Assembly (NCBI GenBank): GCA_018907035.1 | Contig: JACCIC010000125.1 | Location: 372,001 to 436,000, forward strand | Source of the DNA: Sycobia sp. Sy_11 | Lineage: Eukaryota > Arthropoda > Insecta > Hymenoptera > Epichrysomallidae | Direction: 5' to 3' | Length of the DNA: 64,000 bases | Shown: piece after piece, positions 24,004 through 36,122 of the stretch | How positions within the stretch are numbered: position 1 is the first letter of the stretch | Layout of the letters: each line of letters opens with the position of its first letter | Translations under genes and position numbers: made by a program | The notes under the pieces: generated by a model | The model's database searches: none | Seen by the model: only the letters and a program-made list of their open reading frames with translations | Told to the model about the DNA's origin: nothing

Positions 24004-26130
24004 TCAGCAATATCCTCGTACCGGGATCCACCAGCGCGCTTCTCCCGGCCGTGCTGCAATTTGGCCGGGATCTAATTCGCCACTGTCATTTTCCTCAGTC
24101 GACGGCATTTCCTCAACTGAATCAGGCCTCTCTTTGATCTGATTAGTCGAGGATGACTGAGAATTCGAGGAACAAGATCCTCGAATATATTCGTCTGGGA
24201 TCATGTTTGGGTTGCAAGTCGACCGGACCCCTATTGGCCGCCTTGCTTTCCGCTTCCCGAACATTTCGGGCAGTTATAAATGCGGTAACTCATTTCACCA
24301 CATTTACAACATTTGACCGGGCCATCCTTACTCTTCTTCTTATCTGGTGGACGACCCTCCGGAGCTTTGTTAACCTTCTCCGGACTGGTAGTTCTAGTAG
24401 ACTTCTTCCTAGGGGGTGTTCGATTCCGCCTCCAGGGTTGGCGGTTTGTTTTCGAAGGCCCTCTTCTTTCTTCTTCTGGTTTCGGCCTTCGATCACCCTG
24501 AGAAGTAGACGGTCTACTAGATGGTCCCACCTGCCCGAATTTTGATTCCAAACGTGTCAGTAGCTTGCGTATTTCTGCCATATCAGGATTGATCCTATTT
24601 TCTTGATCGGGATTTTCCTGTTGTACAGTTGCAGCCACTTTAGTTCTAGCCCGCTTGGAATTCGGCGATTTAAATGCGGCTTCGCGCAAAATCGCCTTAT
24701 TCGGCGAAGGACGAGTGTGATAGCATTTTTCACACTTCAATTCGGCATCTCTGGCCAAATATAAAAATTCCCGCACATTGCTAATGGACTTCCTTGGTAT
24801 CCTTCGCTGGATTTCGGAGCGTGCGTTACGCAGCAGTCTATCTAATTGCTCTGTTTCGGGGAGAGGTGGATGTAGCCGATTGCATATCGAGAGGAGACAA
24901 GCTATATAATCACTCGAATGTTCATTGGCTCCTTGAGTTTGAGTTTCGGCTCCTCTAACCCATTTTCCTCGATATTCTGGACCGGCTCCGTACCATTCTT
25001 TTGCAACGGTACGGACTTCGCTCCAGGTGGTTATGTCTCGTTTTCTCAAAGCGTCGAGCCATAACTCTGCCTTCCCCTTGAATATTTCGGGGAGCGCTTG
25101 AGTTAATTCTTCGTCCGATATTTGCGAACTTCTTTGGTGCTCCTCTATCCGCTTGAGGAATAATTCTAGGTCCTGATCGAAATCTTCATAATGGATATCC
25201 CATTTACGGACCATTAAACCTATATCCCTCTTGGATCCCCTAATGAATTCTAACTTCTCACTGGGCAATCCTCCTGATAGCGTAATCCTCGAAGTTTCTG
25301 TTGGCTTCGAGGAGTTCCCCCCCTTCCAGCCACGTTCACGGACTCGAGGATTTGAGCGTGGCGTGGAAACACAACTGGCGGGAGGTTGTAGGGAGACTGA
25401 CGATTCTTCTTGCACACAAATGTGTCTTGTATTTGTTCCTTCTTCCGTGCAGGATCGTCGGCCAGTCGAGTACTGCTGACCGATGCGGAACGAACTTGAG
25501 ACATAGCTGATAATTGGTTGGTTATGGCAGCCAGCGCTTCTTCTAACCTCTTCGTTCGTTGGTCTTGAACTGCCATAAACTGCATAATATCATCCATTGT
25601 GCATGGAGATAGACTGCCAGGTGGGGAAGTGGGGATTGCGCTTGACGACGGGGGTGGGGTCGTCTGTCCCGACTGTTCTTGTAGAAGGAGTAGGCCTCCT
25701 GCAGTCGTCTGCTCATCCACACCAGGCTGGATGGTCAGACCCTCCCTCAAGCGCAATCCAGAGGCTTCAAGATTCCGTTGGACCTTTTCGTCATGTTCTA
25801 GTGACTCCAACGGATGCCTCTCTTCTCCATCAGCCGTTGAGTCTAGTCGGGAAGGATCACCCTGGGCAATAATCCTATCAATGAAGGATTTCCTGGCTGA
25901 CTTATGCTTAAGGAAGACATGACCCGGATCTTTTTCTTTTTCTTCAACAAAATCATCCTGATCATACTCTCCCTTCAGCCATTGGTTTTTTCTGCGAAGG
26001 CGGTCAAATATCGTACCATCGCTTCGCAGAGACAGCTGATGGAGGTAATCATCTACTTCACCTCCTGTTAGGTATAAGCACCATTGGTTGACTGGAGTCG
26101 ATGGTGTTTTAAAGGAGGGAGAGGTTGATC
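24004..26130 (-). pseudogene. Gypsy 1 gag, frameshifted
   Basis: The N-terminal frame is open from about 26,130 ('NQWCLYLTGGEVDDYLHQ'...) through 25,810-25,400 and has a coiled-coil-like stretch 'QRTKRLEEALAAITNQL'. A frameshift at about 25,400-25,415 leads into a 394-residue frame (25,415-24,231). That frame holds a retrotransposon-gag capsid region ('LFLKRIEEHQRSSQ', 'KAELWLDALRKRDITTW') and a basic C-terminus with one zinc knuckle (CCKCGEMSYRIYNCPKC). The linker to protease (24,264-24,004) is acidic and in another frame. The start codon is not obvious. In an intact element this protein forms the particle and packages RNA. Confidence 0.85.
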
Positions 26131-27135
26131 ATTTGGCCATGTCGTAATAAACAAAAGATACCTATATACAACGATAAAAGTGGAGGATAACTCAAACTGT
26201 GTTACTATTATCATTATAGAGGGACCTGCTAAAAAAATGGGTGCACTCTATAAGTTAATGAAAAAAATACAATATAAAATATTTCTTAACTAACACAATT
26301 GGAGTTCCTCAGTGTTCGTGAGGTGACTCCTCTTTTTGGGGAAGCTTTAAATTAATTTTTATTGCCTTATATGGTAAGCCTGAAGTGTTATTCTGGGCTT
26401 TGATTATATTGTATTTATTTATTAATGGTAGGAATTTATGTCTCCGTTCCTTGAGAGATATCAATTCCTACTATATCTAAATATTATTAATTTGATAATA
26501 AAATATAATAAAAACAATTAACAAAATAGTTAATAAATAAATAAAACAAAAACAAATACAATAAATAGAAAATATAATCTAAGCCCAGGAACAGACAACG
26601 CCCAACACTTCTGCCTATTCCACTTTTAAAAGATTGAACTAGTCTTAGGCTCTGTCAAAATATGAACGACAAAATACTCATAAAAAAAAATTAAAACTAT
26701 TTTTATTCCCCTAGTTTCTGTAAGGAGTCACGTCACGCACACTTTACACTGTTTATCCTGTGTGACGGATATTTTAAAACGCTAACGCAAATATGTTTAC
26801 TTTCACGCCTACGGGTGCAACACCTAGTCGTTAAGGAGGGTAGGCCCTGTATATTGCCTGATATTATAAAAGATACACACAAAAAAAAAAAATTTTTTGT
26901 ATCTTTTAATAACGTCTTTTTAAAAGTAGCCTGAGGAACGAGGGAAAAAAACTAAATTTTCTTTCTTATTAACAATAAGAAAAGAGAAATTTATTTAAAA
27001 ATATAAAAGAAAATGTTTCCCTCGTGGGTTCAAAATTGGCGTATTTTAATTCGCCAAGTGCTTTGACAAAATTACTGTATGAGTAAGAGAAAAGATATTA
27101 TTAAAAAAAATATAATTTCCTCTCAAATGTCTAAA
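26131..27135 (-). other. Gypsy 1 5' leader
   Basis: About 1 kb between gag and the primer-binding site, AT-rich, with no supported ORF. It holds a short inverted pair near 26,300 (ggagttcctcag / gaggtgactcc). Confidence 0.55.
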
Positions 27136-27150
27136 GCACGTTGGGCGCCA
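27136..27150 (-). promoter_or_regulatory. Gypsy 1 primer-binding site (TGGCGCCCAACGTGC on -)
   Basis: It lies four bases inside the LTR end. The TGGCGCC start complements a CCA-ended tRNA 3' terminus, as used to prime minus-strand synthesis in LTR elements. Which tRNA it is was not determined. Confidence 0.8.
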
Positions 27151-27154
27151 TTTC

Positions 27155-28006
27155 TGTAACGGGGTACTTAATTATTAAACACCCGGTCGAAGTACAGTTA
27201 ACAGAGCTGCAAAGAACCCCGAACGGATTAAATTGTTTAAAACAATCTTTTTGGATCGTAGGTTCTTTGCGGATATTTCTTCCTCAGACTTACCTTTGTT
27301 TACCCTGGAAATTATATAAATTATAATATATTATAATAAATTATCGGTAAGCCAGGGAAAGACGGATTAATGATCAGGTACAGCGAGGAAAATGTTTCTA
27401 AGATTTTCTACTATTAACAGAGAAAAATCAAAAGTAAAGTTGTTTCATTATCCAATAAAATAACTGAAAATTTTATTTAATTAATAAAATTATAATAATT
27501 TTTATCTTAACCCTCCCTAATACGCACCCACGATCGACTACCGCTCGAATCCGCTCACACAGGGTGTGAGAGAGATAAATTTATAAGAATAGTAGAGAGA
27601 CAGAGTAATCAGAGCGCCACCTTACGAATAACAAGGGTACTAACAATGAAAACTGAGTGCGAGCTTGTTACTCTTATGATTCCTACTCTATGGCTATATT
27701 TCTTTCTCTCTCACACTTCTACAGCTAACTTAAAAGTCTAATATTCTTAATAACAAGTATTGAAGAAAAGAATAGAGATATATAATACTCTACTCAAATT
27801 TGAAAATGTAATAAATAAAAGAAAATCCACCAACATTTATAAATCGACGCAGAAAAGAATGCAACCAAACGAAGTAACTGATGTGTGCTCGATATTCAAA
27901 TCACCGGCCGGTTGATTGTGCCTTCCACTTATAACCTATACATGTTACACTCCCCCTCCTGACGTTGTGTATACTACCGTAAAGCAACTCTGCAATAAGA
28001 TCCGTT

Positions 28007-28009
<3 letters not shown>
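27155..28009 (-). repeat. Gypsy 1 5' LTR, 855 bp
   Basis: On the minus strand it begins TGTAACGG (28,009) and ends CCGTTACA (27,155), and is followed by GAAA and the primer-binding site. Its outer 370 bp match the 3' LTR at 18.5-19.16 kb. The inner half has no second copy here. Confidence 0.85.

Positions 28010-28062
<53 letters not shown>
28010..28062. repeat. (TA)n directly outside the gypsy 1 LTR
   Basis: Pure TA repeat abutting the LTR terminus. Confidence 0.95.
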
Positions 28063-28064
<2 letters not shown>

Positions 28065-28642
28065 TTTAATAATGCTTATTAAAGGACTGATAATTTTCCA
28101 AAATGCTTAAATTCATTTTTATCAGGTAATTTATATAGAAATAATAAAAAATAAATAAAAATATATTATTGATTATATAAAATATTTATTATACATTTTA
28201 TTTAATTATATATACATTTATATCTAATAAACTTTTCAAATTAGAAAAAATTTCACATATATGTTTAATGTAAAACAGTAAATATTAACTGATTTTTAAA
28301 ATTCAAAATGCCTTGAACTTAATATTAAAAAATTAAAGAATAATAACTTTAATTATTTATAAATATTAATTTTTTAAAAAATTTTAATATTTCTTGCATT
28401 CTGCAAGTTTGTGGCTTGAACCCTAATTTAGAGGGTTAAGGCTTAGGAGAGTTTTTCTGTCGGAAAAGGGTTGCCAGCGGCTAATTTATGGCAGTTGCAC
28501 CGGTTTCAGGAAAGTATCGTTTACTAATACCACTGTAAGAAATATGGTCCTTTTGTATTTGGAGTATTAATATTTATATACGTTGTAAGTTTAGCACTTG
28601 CACAGCGAAGTTGGTACAACAGGTACATGAAAATTTTAAATG
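28063..28642. other. AT-rich region
   Basis: No supported gene. A mixed-composition patch lies at 28,400-28,560. Confidence 0.4.
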
Positions 28643-28766
28643 GGCTGCAATAGTTCTAAATATTAATTTAAAAACCTGAAAAAAATCACCTGTTCTAATT
28701 ACACTATATACTATAATATTTTGGGTTGTGCCGAAGAAAATTTCGACCTTCGTCATTTTGGCGCCA

Positions 28767-28825
<59 letters not shown>
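28643..28825 (-). repeat. Dispersed repeat abutting (TA)n, copy 2
   Basis: Inverted copy of the 13.4-kb unit, with (TA)n at 28,770-28,825 next to its start. In the minus frame 'MTKVEIFFGTTQN' parallels 'MTKVEFFFGTTQN' of copy 1. The DNA differs at scattered sites and by the sequence downstream. Confidence 0.75.
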
Positions 28826-28827
<2 letters not shown>

Positions 28828-29116
28828 CACTAATTCTACGTACCCTTCAAAGTAAAATCTACAGAGGGTAGAGAAGAAGACTGGCCACTATTAAAATCGT
28901 TCAAATGACATGGCAGGAGTTTATGCTTGAATTGATTGATAACGAGTGAAAAAAGTTGAGAGAGTAGAGAAAGGAGGAAAGTAAATGAGTTAAATGATTA
29001 TGTGAGATGAGATGGAGAATAACATGTTAAAGCATCATCGTATGCAATGTATACAGCTGCATGTAGATATCTGCATATATTCATCTCCTGTGTGATTTCG
29101 ATCGCTTTCACCTTCT

Positions 29117-29117
29117 G

Positions 29118-29160
<43 letters not shown>
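29117..29160. repeat. (CT)n microsatellite
   Basis: CT dinucleotide run inside a pyrimidine-rich stretch (28,850-29,430) that has no supported gene. Confidence 0.95.
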
Positions 29161-29163
<3 letters not shown>

Positions 29164-29689
29164 GATCACTTTTTCTCCGCCATTCGCTCTCATATTCCCC
29201 TGTTCTCTTATACCACTCTTGTTTCTTTTCTTCTTACTATCTCACTCGATCAGGCTTTCTCTCACCGTCGCACATAGAAGTATCTTGCGACTAAAAAATT
29301 AGCGAAATCTATTAGACAGAAATGAACTACACCATATTTTGGCCAAAATTTTGGAAGGCCTTTTCCGTGTAAAGCGAACAGAGGTTCACTGCTCTTAACC
29401 TTCTAAAGTAAAATCAATCACATATTATCATACACTTATATATTATTATGTACAAATACGAGTAAGACTTTTCACTTCAAACTTCCCGGGATTATCGATA
29501 CGGATTAATGATTTTATTTTTAAGTTGGCAATACTGTCAGAGTTATCTGTGTCAAATTCCACGCAATTATCTTCATTTGTCATATAGTTACGCTTGTGTT
29601 TTGTGAACAAAAAAAAAAAACAAGAAAAGTTGTCTCTTTGGTTTTGATAATGTCTGAAACGATTCAACAAAGAAGTAGGATTCAATTTT

Positions 29690-30650
29690 GTGTGTGAAAT
29701 GAAATATCGGCCACCGAAACGTTCAGAATTTGTCAGAAGGCCTTCAGTGAGAAGTCAATGTCAAAAGCACGTGTTTTGATTGGCACAAATTGTTCAAAGA
29801 AGGTCGAGAACGCGTTGAAGACAAACCATATCAAAGATGACCAAGAACATCTACTAATGGGCTAAAGGTCGACAAAATCAAGAATCGGTTCTGTAAAATC
29901 GTTGATTGACTACTAGAGCGCTTGCTAATATTATTGGAATTTTAAATGGATCAGTCAACACCATTTTGAAAGACATTTGGGCCTAAAAACAGTGAAATCT
30001 CGATTAGTGTCAAAAACATTCAATTTTGTGGAAAAAACAGCGTCACATGGAAATGCATACGGACTATCAGAACAGGATGGAACGCATAATAATTGGAGAT
30101 AAGCCTTGGGTCTACGCTTACGATCTAGAAACAACCGATCAATCGAGCGAATATCGTGCTACACGAGAGTGGACACCGAAAAAATTACGCCAAAGTCGCT
30201 CAAAAATCAAGGTTATATTCACTCTTTTCTTCGATTATCGTGGTGTGGTGCATTGTGAATTCCTTCCAACCGGCCAAACAGATAACAAAGAATATTATTT
30301 GAATGTTATACATCGTTTAAATAATGATTTTCATCTCAAAAGGCCAGATTTATAGAAAGGCAACTCTCGGTTTTTGCATCAAGATAATTGCACGATTTTG
30401 CACTAGTTCACACGGCATTGATTTTACGTGAACATTTCGCCAAAAATTCAACCAATATCGCTCCGCAATCACCGTACTCGCCTGATTTAGCACTGGCTGA
30501 TTTCTGGCTGTTCAGCAAAGCCAAAAGACCACTTCGGAGACACGATTTTGATTCGATTGAAGAAATAAAAGCGATTCCGGAACACGAGTATAAAAAAAGT
30601 TTTGAAAATTGAAAAAAGCATTGGCAAAGTTTAAATGTATGCTTGGAAAT
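29690..30650 (+). mobile_element. mariner remnant (third lineage)
   Basis: The best-preserved frame (30,026-30,355) has 'IIGDKPWVYAYDLETTD' (first catalytic Asp context), 'KIKVIFTLFFDYRGVVHCEF' and 'NKEYYLNVIHRL'. A frame change leads to 'FLHQDNC' (second Asp) near 30,378. Then 'SPYSPDLALADFWLF' (third Asp kept) is near 30,475-30,515, followed by 'IEEIKAIPEHEYKKSFEN'. The N-terminal half (29,690-30,020) shows degenerate helix-turn-helix words with many stops. No terminal repeats were recognised. Confidence 0.8.
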
Positions 30651-31840
30651 GCATATTGAAGGACAGAGATAACCCTGGAGTTGTGTTTTCTTTCTTGCTC
30701 TGGGAAATGGAAGGGAGACAGCCTAAGAATAAAAATGGTATAGAGTATAGAAGAAACATATATATTTCTGTTGCGTATATTATGCTACGATCCCTTACTT
30801 TCCTTTTCTCTCTTCTTCCTCGCTTGTAAGAGAAAGACAGTAGGATTCTCCGTATAGTTTTTTAAGTCTGGTTTAGGTTTCAAATTTGTTCCCAGAGCCC
30901 GCCCCTCTATATACAGGTCTACGATAAGTCTTTGCATATTAGCATAGGTATTATAACTGATTATATCAAAGATGAAAAGAGATTGTCAGGGGTATAGGCG
31001 AAGTTGATTCGGTAGCAGCATCAAACATCCAAGTTTTCTTGCGGTAGAAGCACTAACAAAGTCCGTTTAGAATCGGCAAGGGTAGCACGCTATCGAAATA
31101 TAGAATTGGCAAAAGAAACTTCCACGGTATCTTCAAGGGCACCACTGCATCAAAGTAAATGTGGCATCCGTGTGCGTTAAGATAATGCAAAATGTATATG
31201 AGTGAATTGGTTGTGTAAATTAAAAAATATGTATTTATATTTAAAATATTTATTTAAAGGTTGTAATATATTTTATAATATCGTAGCATATTGAAAAGAC
31301 AAAATAAATGTTATAAAATTGTTTTCTTTACATTTTACATTCTACGACTCTTAAAGACTATTTCGATGCGTAATCAGTGGTCTTTGGGTTCGAACGCAAC
31401 GCTACAATAAAAACCTTCAACTAACGGTTGACGCGGACAGAGAGATGCCTGTGCTTGAATGCTGTTGCGAAAGCAGTTTTCATTCAGCAGCTGGCACAGC
31501 CAGTTTACAGTTGCGTTGGTGGCGGTAACAACGTCCTCAGATATGCCTGAGGTCGTGCATGAAGATTGTGGTCGCGACGCGAACGCGGTGGTAATACTGG
31601 CTCTGGGATAGCTTGGCTGTTGCTTCAAACCACACGGAAATGTATCGGTGGCTCAGGCGCTTATCGGGCCCGCGGTTGCGGTGGTACTGCACGATCCTAT
31701 GTGGCTACGAATAACCTTGATGTTTTGTATGCCACTAGTTTTGTGTTGTGTGTCTGTAGGTATGTTTGCGTAGCTGTTTATCGATGCTGGCCACTGTCGT
31801 ATTTCCCCTTTCGATATTATTTTAACTCGTCGATTATTTT
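30651..31840. other. Region without a recognised gene
   Basis: Mixed composition. An open frame on + (31,566-31,979) is long because its last third belongs to a retroelement gag remnant; the first two thirds (Gly/Arg/Cys-rich) have no motif I know. Confidence 0.4.
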
Positions 31841-32495
31841 TAATATTCGAATAAATGCTTTTGAAACATTTCACTACCTGAAGTCAAGTCTTTTACGCCC
31901 TGCAGAAAATTTAATGAAGAATATTCCTATAATTTCTGATAACTATGAGAGTGCTTGGACAAGACTTACTTCTTATTAGAGTTAAAGCACACTATAATCT
32001 GTGTCTGTCTTGATACGTTTTTTAAAGTAAACGCTATACTTGCTGAGTTTTACCATGCTTTAAGAATCTAAGAGATAAAACTCAACAATCTATTGAAAAT
32101 CTCGAATGTCTATAGCCCCCAATAGATAACATGGATGATTTCCTTGTGTAATTAAATATCCAGCTACTGAATCCAATAGCCAGACTTGACTGGGAGCTCT
32201 CACTCATTGATTCGGGAGATCTGATCACTTGGAGATAACTCAATAGTTTCTTAAAAATATAATGACAAGCATGTATTTTGCAATGCAAAGAACTATGCCC
32301 AACAGTCAAGCAGTAGCTATGGAAACATCCAGTAAGTATGCATTACGTAGAAATAGAATATCTACTTCACAGTAACATATAAGTAAAGTAACTTCTCATT
32401 CGATATCAAAAATACAATAACAGCACTGTGCTTTATGCCGCCAAGCTCATCATCTTGATCAGCGTGAGAAATTTAAGTCATCTTCTATGGAAAAT
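31841..32495 (+). pseudogene. BEL/Pao-type gag remnant
   Basis: The reading 'FHYLKSSLLRPAENLMKNI' followed by 'ISDNYESAWTRLTSY' (about 31,870-31,980) is the capsid signature of BEL/Pao gag proteins (DUF1759 type). In other frames follow 'DKTQQSIENLECL', 'MDDFLV' and 'NIQLLNPIARLDWELSL' (about 32,080-32,200). A Cys-rich 'CALCRQAHHLDQ' region lies near 32,425-32,460. At least four frame changes and a stop. It ends where the gypsy 3 LTR begins, so gypsy 3 probably inserted here. Confidence 0.7.
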
Positions 32496-32705
32496 CGATA
32501 TGGAATTGTAGACTGTATTATAAGGATGTATTAGGGATTGTACGGTGAAACCCCAAGATTTTATTTTATTCAAGTAAGCACAGGTAATTATAGATACGCG
32601 TTCAATCTTGTTGCATTTACGATGGTATTGCATTATCGAATGGTAGTGCTTCATCGTCGAATGATTATAATATCCGTGGAATAAGCTATCTACTAAGCGA
32701 CTTCG

Positions 32706-33320
32706 ATGGACGAAATAACACTTTGGAAGTGGCACCAGGAAGTCCAGTTACTGATAGCAACGTATGAGCTTGACAATAAGAAGGCAAACATTTTAACAAG
32801 CTCGAAATTAAAAGGGCCAGCGGCAGAATGGTTTCATTCAAAGGCGGAGGAACATATTTCTATGGATTATATCGTACATTTAGTGGAAATGAAAAGTATG
32901 TACGATCATCGACCGAGCAATTAGCCCTGAAGAAAGAATTTCAAAATCGTATTTGGAAATGCGATGAAAAATTCAGCGAGTATGTATATTCCAAAAGAGT
33001 TTTGTCAAATCAAGTCTCAATACCAGAGGACGAAGTAATAGAATATGTGATCGACGGAATAAATGATTCCCAACTGAGGGATCAAGCCCGAATTAAGCAG
33101 TTTACGGAAATGTCTAATTTATTGAAAGCGTTTGAAAAAATCAGTATTCAGCCAAGGAATTTGACATTGTTAGGAAAAGCTACCAAAGAAGCACCTACAC
33201 AACTGACGAGAGATTTTAAGGAGATGCCATGGATTTACTTCAATTTTCAGGAAAGCGGACATTATGCGTCGGATTGTCCGAAACCAAGGAGGCAATCCGG
33301 ATTCTGTTATCAATGCTGAT
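32706..33320 (+). pseudogene. Gypsy 3 gag
   Basis: It starts near 'MDEITLWKWHQEVQLLIA' and switches frame around 32,900. It continues with 'FQNRIWKCDEKFSEYVYSK' and 'VSIPEDEVIEYVIDGI', usual for gypsy capsids. It ends in zinc-knuckle-like 'FNFQESGHYASDCPKPR' and 'GFCYQC'. The first Cys positions of the first knuckle are altered (YFNFQ), a sign of decay. Confidence 0.75.
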
Positions 33321-35740
33321 CAATACGCATAAAAAAGTAGACTGCCCACAACTAAAATCTTTCGAGCATGGCGATCGCCGAACAAGCCAAATTCGACAAC
33401 ATCGACGAATGTCATACAACTAACACTTCTGCCGCCGTATCTTTTGACACTGAGTTATACAGTAAGGGATAAGAATAATGAAATGTATAAGCGCTGCGTA
33501 TTAACGGGTCCCCAATGAAAATCATCGAGGTTTTCCAAAATATATTTGAAATTGAGAGTGTTCCTTATATTTAAAATTTTATGCTGTACCGAAGTATACA
33601 ATGGCGAGTATGCTATATTAGGGTGTGATTTCGCGAAGCACCCATCAATCAAATGCATAGGAGAAAGTGGAAAATTAATTGTAAAAAAGAACGAACACGA
33701 AAATTTATGTTCTGATTTAAATATTGTGGTTAGTGAACTTTTAAATGTTAATTGCACGTATAATAACGCTACAGAAGATAATTTACAAATCAATAAAAAA
33801 ATCGATATCGAAACAGTAGAAAACATAAGAACATGTATACAAATAATTATTTAAGCATAAAACAGAATAGTATTCATGAAAATAACTTTGAAATGAAAAT
33901 AGTGCTAAAAAAGAATGAGGTAGTTTGCTTTCGTTAAAAAAATTACAAATAATTTTAGATGACTTGCTGCTTAGAAAAATTATACGGCAAAGCCAATCAC
34001 CGTACGCTAGTCCGATCGTGTTATCTAGAAAAAAAGTGGCGAGATACGATTATATATTGATTGGCGAGAACTAAATAAGATTACGTTTAAGGATAATTAT
34101 CCAAGTCAACTTATAGATCATGACATCGATCAATTAAAAAATAAAAAGTTTTACAATACACTCAATTTAAAAGACGGTTACTATAATGTTAAAATGTTCA
34201 AAAATTCAATTCCGTTTATCTCTTTTGTAACTCTGCTAGGTCAATATGAATTCTTGTTCTGCCCGTTTGGTTTGCAGAATGATCCTAAAGTATTTGCACG
34301 ATTCATACAAAAAATATTTTTTAAATTAACACGAAATGGAAAGTTATTTATATTTTTTTATGAGTTTTTAATGTCCACTGAAAATTTAGAGGAACATCTA
34401 GAAATTTTGCGGGAAGTTTTTGAATGAGCTGGGAAGTTCAGATTTATTTTTAAATTAAACAAATATTTTTTATACAGAATGAAGTCGATTATCTGGGATA
34501 TCGTGTCCATGTCTATGGAATACGAGCAAATGATGACAATATCGCGGCAGATATGAATTACCCGGTGCCGCGAAATGACAAAGAAGTAATACGATTTGTT
34601 TCTCTAGCAACTTGCTTTCGTCGTTTTATACGAGGGTTTTCGATTATAGCAAAACCATTTTACGAGTTAGTAAAAGAAAATTCTGTTTTTGAATTTAAGG
34701 AAAACCATTGTAAAGCATTCGAATCACTTAAAGAAATGTTGTTCAGTAAACCGATTCTGAGTATTTATTCACCCACCGCGGAAACGAAATGACATTGTGA
34801 CGCAAGCGCATCGGGATTTGGGGCGATTCTGTTACAAAATAATCAGATGGTTTTTGGAAGCCGGTACCATTTTACAGTCGTCGTACAACCCCAATAGAGT
34901 CAAAATATCATAATTTCGAATTGGAATGCCTTACCGTAATTAATGCTATAAAGCGATTCGAAATTTATTTAAACGGAATATATGTTAAAATTTATACAGA
35001 CTACGAAAGTTTTCGCTTAACATTGAAAAAGAAAAGTATAAATCTATGAATATCTCGCTGGGCTATGTAGGAACAAGGCTATGATTTTGATATACTGTAC
35101 CGTTCGGGTAAGAAAATGAGATAAGTAGATGTATTAAGTCGTTGTCATAGCGAGTTAATTGTTGAAGGGAATACGTTTAAACAGACTTTGGCAATTTGCC
35201 AAGATAGAAACGCGAATATTGTAAAAATATCTGACAAACTCGAAACGACGGAACTAAAAACTTTCGAATTACGCGATGGTCTTGTTTATCGGGAAGATAA
35301 GATGAAAAAATTGCTTTTTTATGCCCCATGTTCGACGGAAAACAATGTTATACGAACGTATCACGACGATCTAGGGCATATCGCAATCGTTAAAGTTAAA
35401 AAACACATTAGCAAAGTTAAAACAATTGAATTGTACATATTACTTCTGGTTTAAAAGAGCATTGATTAAGGTTTTTACATTCTTTTGATTTTGTGAATGT
35501 GGATATTTTGGAACATGGTATTAATAATAAGTATAAACGGGAGAGTCTTGAAAGTATTCACATTTCCAGGAATTGAAATAATGTGAATTTAATGTTGGAG
35601 TCTGGTAGATTGAACAGTATTTATCATTCCTTATTAAGTTGATTGGTTTTGAACAATTTATGTAGAGGGGAGAATTTAGATTTAATTTACTAAATTTGGT
35701 AGTGGGGATAAGGTATATATAGATTAGAATATAAGGTTTT

Positions 35741-35790
35741 GATTAGTCCCTGATGAGGAGCTGTATCGAGCTCGAAACGTTGGACAAGTC
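35741..35790 (+). ncRNA. Hammerhead-ribozyme-like motif, copy A
   Basis: Stem I is GATTAGTCC with GGACAAGTC (8 of 9 pair). The core CTGATGA is at 35,750-35,756. Stem II is GAGCT/AGCTC around GTATCG with one bulged G. The core GAAAC is at 35,774-35,778, and the minimal stem III is AC/GT with no loop. Hammerheads with very short stem III are known from Penelope-like elements. Cleavage activity is inferred only. Confidence 0.7.
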
Positions 35791-35929
35791 TTCAATTAGA
35801 TAAGGGTGTTGGGGACAGTCAGACTGCACTTTACTAACAAAGAATTTTTTCAGCTAATATTTTATTTTCAGATTAGTCTACGGGGGTGAATATAAACAAG
35901 GATAGTCTGACTGTCATTATAATTTTAAT

Positions 35930-36074
35930 TTAATTTTTAATTTAATTTTTATTTTTAATTTTTATTTTATTTTATTTATTTATTTTTTTTTTATTTTTTT
36001 TTATTTTTTATTTTTAATTTAATTTTTATTTTTAATTTTTATTTTATTTTATTTATTTTTTTTTTTTATTATTT

Positions 36075-36106
<32 letters not shown>

Positions 36107-36122
36107 ATTTTTATTTTATTTT
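35930..36122. repeat. T-rich (TTTTA)n tract inside Penelope-like copy A
   Basis: Irregular TTTTA/TTTAA repeats. Equivalent tracts flank the outer ends of the palindromic copies. Confidence 0.9.

Larger units (their letters stand above)
18484..28009 (-). mobile_element. Ty3/gypsy LTR retrotransposon 1, interrupted by a mariner
   Basis: On the minus strand the order is 5' LTR (27,155-28,009), primer-binding site, a leader of about 1 kb, gag, protease, RT, RNase H, integrase, then a partial 3' LTR (18,484-19,155). The integrase-after-RNase-H order is Ty3/gypsy type. The 5' LTR starts TGTAACGG and ends CCGTTACA, an 8-bp perfect inverted end. No env-like ORF is seen. Stops and frameshifts are scattered. 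The 3' LTR lacks both expected ends, so no target duplication can be read. A mariner with TA repeats sits between the end of pol and the 3' LTR. Confidence 0.88.
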
